Source: a bacterium (lineage in GTDB: Bacteria; Patescibacteriota; Dojkabacteria; JAKAPS01). Taken from it: 53,515 nt of DNA. The translations under genes and the position numbers were made by a program. Location of the stretch: positions 1 to 53,515 of the forward strand of contig JAKAPS010000007.1 of NCBI GenBank assembly GCA_021806925.1, given 5' to 3'. This document shows positions 50,771 to 53,515 of the stretch, one piece after another (the stretch's first letter is position 1; each line of letters opens with the position of its first letter). The notes under the pieces were generated by a model, which did not search any database, was not told the origin of the DNA, and was given only the letters and a program-made list of their open reading frames with translations.

Positions 50771-51907
50771 ATGAAAGACACAATAAAATTAGAAAAAATA
50801 GCACAGAGCGGAAAATACGCCAGAGTTTTTGAAGTTACAACAGAACATGGTAAATTTGAGACACCAGTGTTTATGCCAGTTGGAACAACTGGTTCAATAA
50901 AGTCATTAAGCTTCAGGGATATAGATGAACTTGGTGCTAGAATAATACTAGCTAACACATACCACCTTTTTTTAAAACCAGGGATTGATATTGTAAAAGA
51001 GCATGGTGGTATAAATCATTTCATGAATTACAATTCAACAATCCTTACTGATAGCGGTGGATTCCAAATAATGAGTTTGAGTAAAAATTTAAAAATTGAA
51101 AAGGACGGAGTTTGGTTTAGATCTTATCTTAATGGCGACAGATTCTTTATAAGTCCAGAACTATCTATTGATTATCAAATAGGAATTGGAAGCGATATAA
51201 TAATGGCATTTGATCACCCATCATTCATATCAGATACATTTGAAGAAGCAAAATATAAAAAGGAACATACAAAAGACTGGCTTATGAAGTCATTTGATGA
51301 ATTCAAAAAAAAAGCATCGTATCAAAATATTTTCGGAATAGTACAAGGAGGGAACTACGAACAGCTAAGAAAGGAATCCTTGGATGATATACAAAATATG
51401 CCAGTTAATGGCATTGCAATTGGTGGCGAAGCAATCGGTTATGATAAGAATCAAACCATACAAACTCTTGACTGGATCAAAGACTATATTGATCCTAATC
51501 GTTTACACTATACAATGGGAGTGGGTGATATTGATGATATATTTGAGGTCGTATCAAGGGGAATTGATATGTTTGATTGTGTTTCTCCAACAAGAATAGC
51601 AAGAAAAGGTACAGCCATTGTTTCGTTTGAAAATGGAGGAAATAAAACAAACAGATTCAGGAAAGATATAACTAAATCAATATATCTGAAAAGTTTTGAT
51701 AAAATTGACCCTTGGTGTGATTGTTTCACATGTAGAAATTATTCAATTGGTTATATATGCCATTTATTTAGAAGCCATGAACTATTAGCATATAATTTAT
51801 TATCGATTCACAATTTAAGAATGATGACAAAATTAATGGAAGAAATAAGGGAGAGTATAAAATTAAACACTTTTGAAGAGCTAAAAGCAAAATGGATGAA
51901 CTACTAA
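50771..51907 (+). CDS. tgt: tRNA-guanine (queuine) transglycosylase
   Basis: TPVFMPVGTTGSIKSLS, ILANTYHLFLKPG, LTDSGGFQIMSL, YTMGVGDIDDIFEVVSRGIDMFDCVSPTRIARKG; likely start ATG 50771. Confidence 0.95.
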   Translation: MKDTIKLEKIAQSGKYARVFEVTTEHGKFETPVFMPVGTTGSIKSLSFRDIDELGARIILANTYHLFLKPGIDIVKEHGGINHFMNYNSTILTDSGGFQIMSLSKNLKIEKDGVWFRSYLNGDRFFISPELSIDYQIGIGSDIIMAFDHPSFISDTFEEAKYKKEHTKDWLMKSFDEFKKKASYQNIFGIVQGGNYEQLRKESLDDIQNMPVNGIAIGGEAIGYDKNQTIQTLDWIKDYIDPNRLHYTMGVGDIDDIFEVVSRGIDMFDCVSPTRIARKGTAIVSFENGGNKTNRFRKDITKSIYLKSFDKIDPWCDCFTCRNYSIGYICHLFRSHELLAYNLLSIHNLRMMTKLMEEIRESIKLNTFEELKAKWMNY

Positions 51908-52773
51908 ATAAAGAATTAACTAAAATAAATCCTAAAAGATTTACGAAGAAGAAACTCACAATTCTTCTTCATCATATTCTTATGGTTAGATTTGAAGATC
52001 CTTACATATCAAGTAAGATATTAAATTTAAATGAAGATGATATTTTCTCCTATTTCTATAAAGGTGAATACCTTCAGAATAGAAAACACATTGTGTTTGA
52101 AGCAAGTTATTTATCATTTTTCTGGGAAAGATATATAAAAGGAAGGGAATATAGCTATAACACATATAAAGACACAATAGATTCAATGCTTCTCCACTTT
52201 AATGAAGAATATTTTACAGGATATATAAAAAACAGCTTAAAGATATATAACTATACCAGTCACTATAACCTATCAATAAGTAATAAATTAAATGATTATC
52301 TTGACAGTGATGTTGATGATAAATACAAGGGAACCATTAAGGAGAAAAAAAATATAAAAAGAAAATACACTTTCTATCATATTGTTCTTGTAGAAAGGTC
52401 ATGTAAATTGCAAATACTTGTACAAATTGATAAGAAAAAGCATGATGTTAATTTGATAAAATCAATGTCAGTTAATAATAAACAGTCTAAATTAAATGAA
52501 ATATTCATAAAGAAATTTCCAAATATAAAAGGATATATAGAGTCATATAGTTCAAATATATTTGGAACTGATGAATACACATATATTGTAATATATAGGT
52601 TAAATAAATTATTTACAAAAAGATTACATGATGAGTTTTTATGGCTCAATATTACAAATACAAATATATGTAGATTCAGTCCATATGAAAAAGATTTAAT
52701 TTTTTACTTATCGCAAATATATTCAACAAATGAACACATAAAGATTGGATATGATGGTGTTATATTTAAATAG
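51892..52773 (+). CDS. Hypothetical protein
   Basis: Complete 293-aa ORF overlapping the tgt 3' end. Confidence 0.5.
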   Translation: MDELLNKELTKINPKRFTKKKLTILLHHILMVRFEDPYISSKILNLNEDDIFSYFYKGEYLQNRKHIVFEASYLSFFWERYIKGREYSYNTYKDTIDSMLLHFNEEYFTGYIKNSLKIYNYTSHYNLSISNKLNDYLDSDVDDKYKGTIKEKKNIKRKYTFYHIVLVERSCKLQILVQIDKKKHDVNLIKSMSVNNKQSKLNEIFIKKFPNIKGYIESYSSNIFGTDEYTYIVIYRLNKLFTKRLHDEFLWLNITNTNICRFSPYEKDLIFYLSQIYSTNEHIKIGYDGVIFK

Positions 52774-52816
52774 ATAAATTCAATTATTATATATAATAGG
52801 GTATAATACATGTGTA

Positions 52817-53011
52817 ATGGCAATAAAAAAAAGAGTTATAGATTATACTAAGTACATGTGTAAGAAATGTGGTTTCCTATATGACCCAAAGTATGGAGAT
52901 CAAGAAAGTAATGTGAATCCATTAACAAATTTCAATGAAATACCTGATGATTGGAAGTGTCCAATATGTAATTCTGACAAGACTGATTTTGAAGTATTTA
53001 CGCACCTATAG
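52817..53011 (+). CDS. Rubredoxin
   Basis: MCKKCGFLYDPKYGD...FNEIPDDWKCPICNSDKTDFE (CxxC...CxxC). Confidence 0.95.
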   Translation: MAIKKRVIDYTKYMCKKCGFLYDPKYGDQESNVNPLTNFNEIPDDWKCPICNSDKTDFEVFTHL

Positions 53012-53078
53012 CTCAATTGGATAGAGTAGTTCGCTTCGAACGAGAAGGTTACAGGTTCGAGTCCTGTTAGGTGCACCA
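53002..53078 (+). tRNA. tRNA-Arg(TCG), CCA encoded
   Basis: GCACCTATAGCTCAATTGGATAGAGTAGTTCGCTTCGAACGAGAAGGTTACAGGTTCGAGTCCTGTTAGGTGCACCA. Confidence 0.92.
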
Positions 53079-53320
53079 ACAAGTCCTTTATCAACCTCAT
53101 AATCATAGTTATGCCTTATATATTCTGTTATTTTTAGAATTTTTAGCCTTATTTTAGATACTACATATGCTAAAGACAATCTCACAAAATTGTTAGATTT
53201 AAGGCATCAACTCCTAATTTTCTTTAAGTAACTCAAGTTAAACACTAAAGATAGAAAAAGGTTGAAATGAATGGACGAATAGAAATAGGTTAGCACCCAC
53301 GGAAGGATTAAATACTGATT

Positions 53321-53515
53321 TTAAGCTATTTTATTTAATATTTCATCAGATTTCTTTTTGTTAGATATTTGTATTGTGTTATTGATAGAAATAGAGAATT
53401 GATCTTGAGTAGATTCTATTATATTGTGAATAGAATCATTAGTTTTAATTTCAAGAATTTTAGAAACAGTAAAAGCTAGAATACAGATAAAGACATGACC
53501 CTTTACTCTAGAAGA
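53321..53515 (-). mobile_element. C-terminal fragment of an IS4/IS1634-like transposase running off the window
   Basis: Minus-strand frame SSRVKGHVFICILAFTVSKILEIKTNDS... to TAA; RVKGHVFICxLA is typical of the C-terminus of these transposases. Confidence 0.6.

Noticed and set aside
52900-53106. Minus-strand ORF containing LTGLEPVTFSFEANYS
   Set aside because: Typical spurious translation of a reverse-complemented tRNA (tRNA-Arg) plus rubredoxin antisense.
1-53515. CRISPR arrays or large tandem repeat arrays
   Set aside because: No regularly spaced direct repeats or cas-like genes were seen on reading; only the short purine tract and homopolymer stood out.

Overview
This AT-rich bacterial window looks like a reduced-genome lineage, possibly Patescibacteria/CPR; that is an inference, not established. 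It has a housekeeping backbone: pyrG, a dimeric-type glyS, galU, ssrA, serS, hsp20, typA, gnd, zwf, a split transketolase, tgt, rubredoxin and four tRNAs. Envelope/glycosylation genes are interleaved. Three accessory zones stand out. (1) Positions 1-9190 carry a coupled pair of serine recombinases. Next to them is a compact divergent cluster: formyltransferase, alpha-oxoamine synthase, methyltransferase-like protein, stand-alone adenylation enzyme and nucleosidase. The nucleosidase is cleanly split by an IS630-type element; removing the element and one TA copy restores the frame. A tRNA 3'-half-like remnant closes the zone. (2) Positions 35290-38285 look like an element inserted at tRNA-Arg(TCT), with a degenerate copy of the tRNA 3' half at the far end. 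It carries a 5'-truncated serine recombinase, a CYTH protein and a deoxyribosyltransferase-like protein with a possible ribbon-helix-helix tail. (3) Positions 38693-40322 carry an AbiEii-like nucleotidyltransferase pair and a methyltransferase locus missed by the ORF track, whose N-terminal part has four in-frame TGA codons. A partial transposase lies at the right edge. All product names come from reading motifs in the translations; no database search was run.
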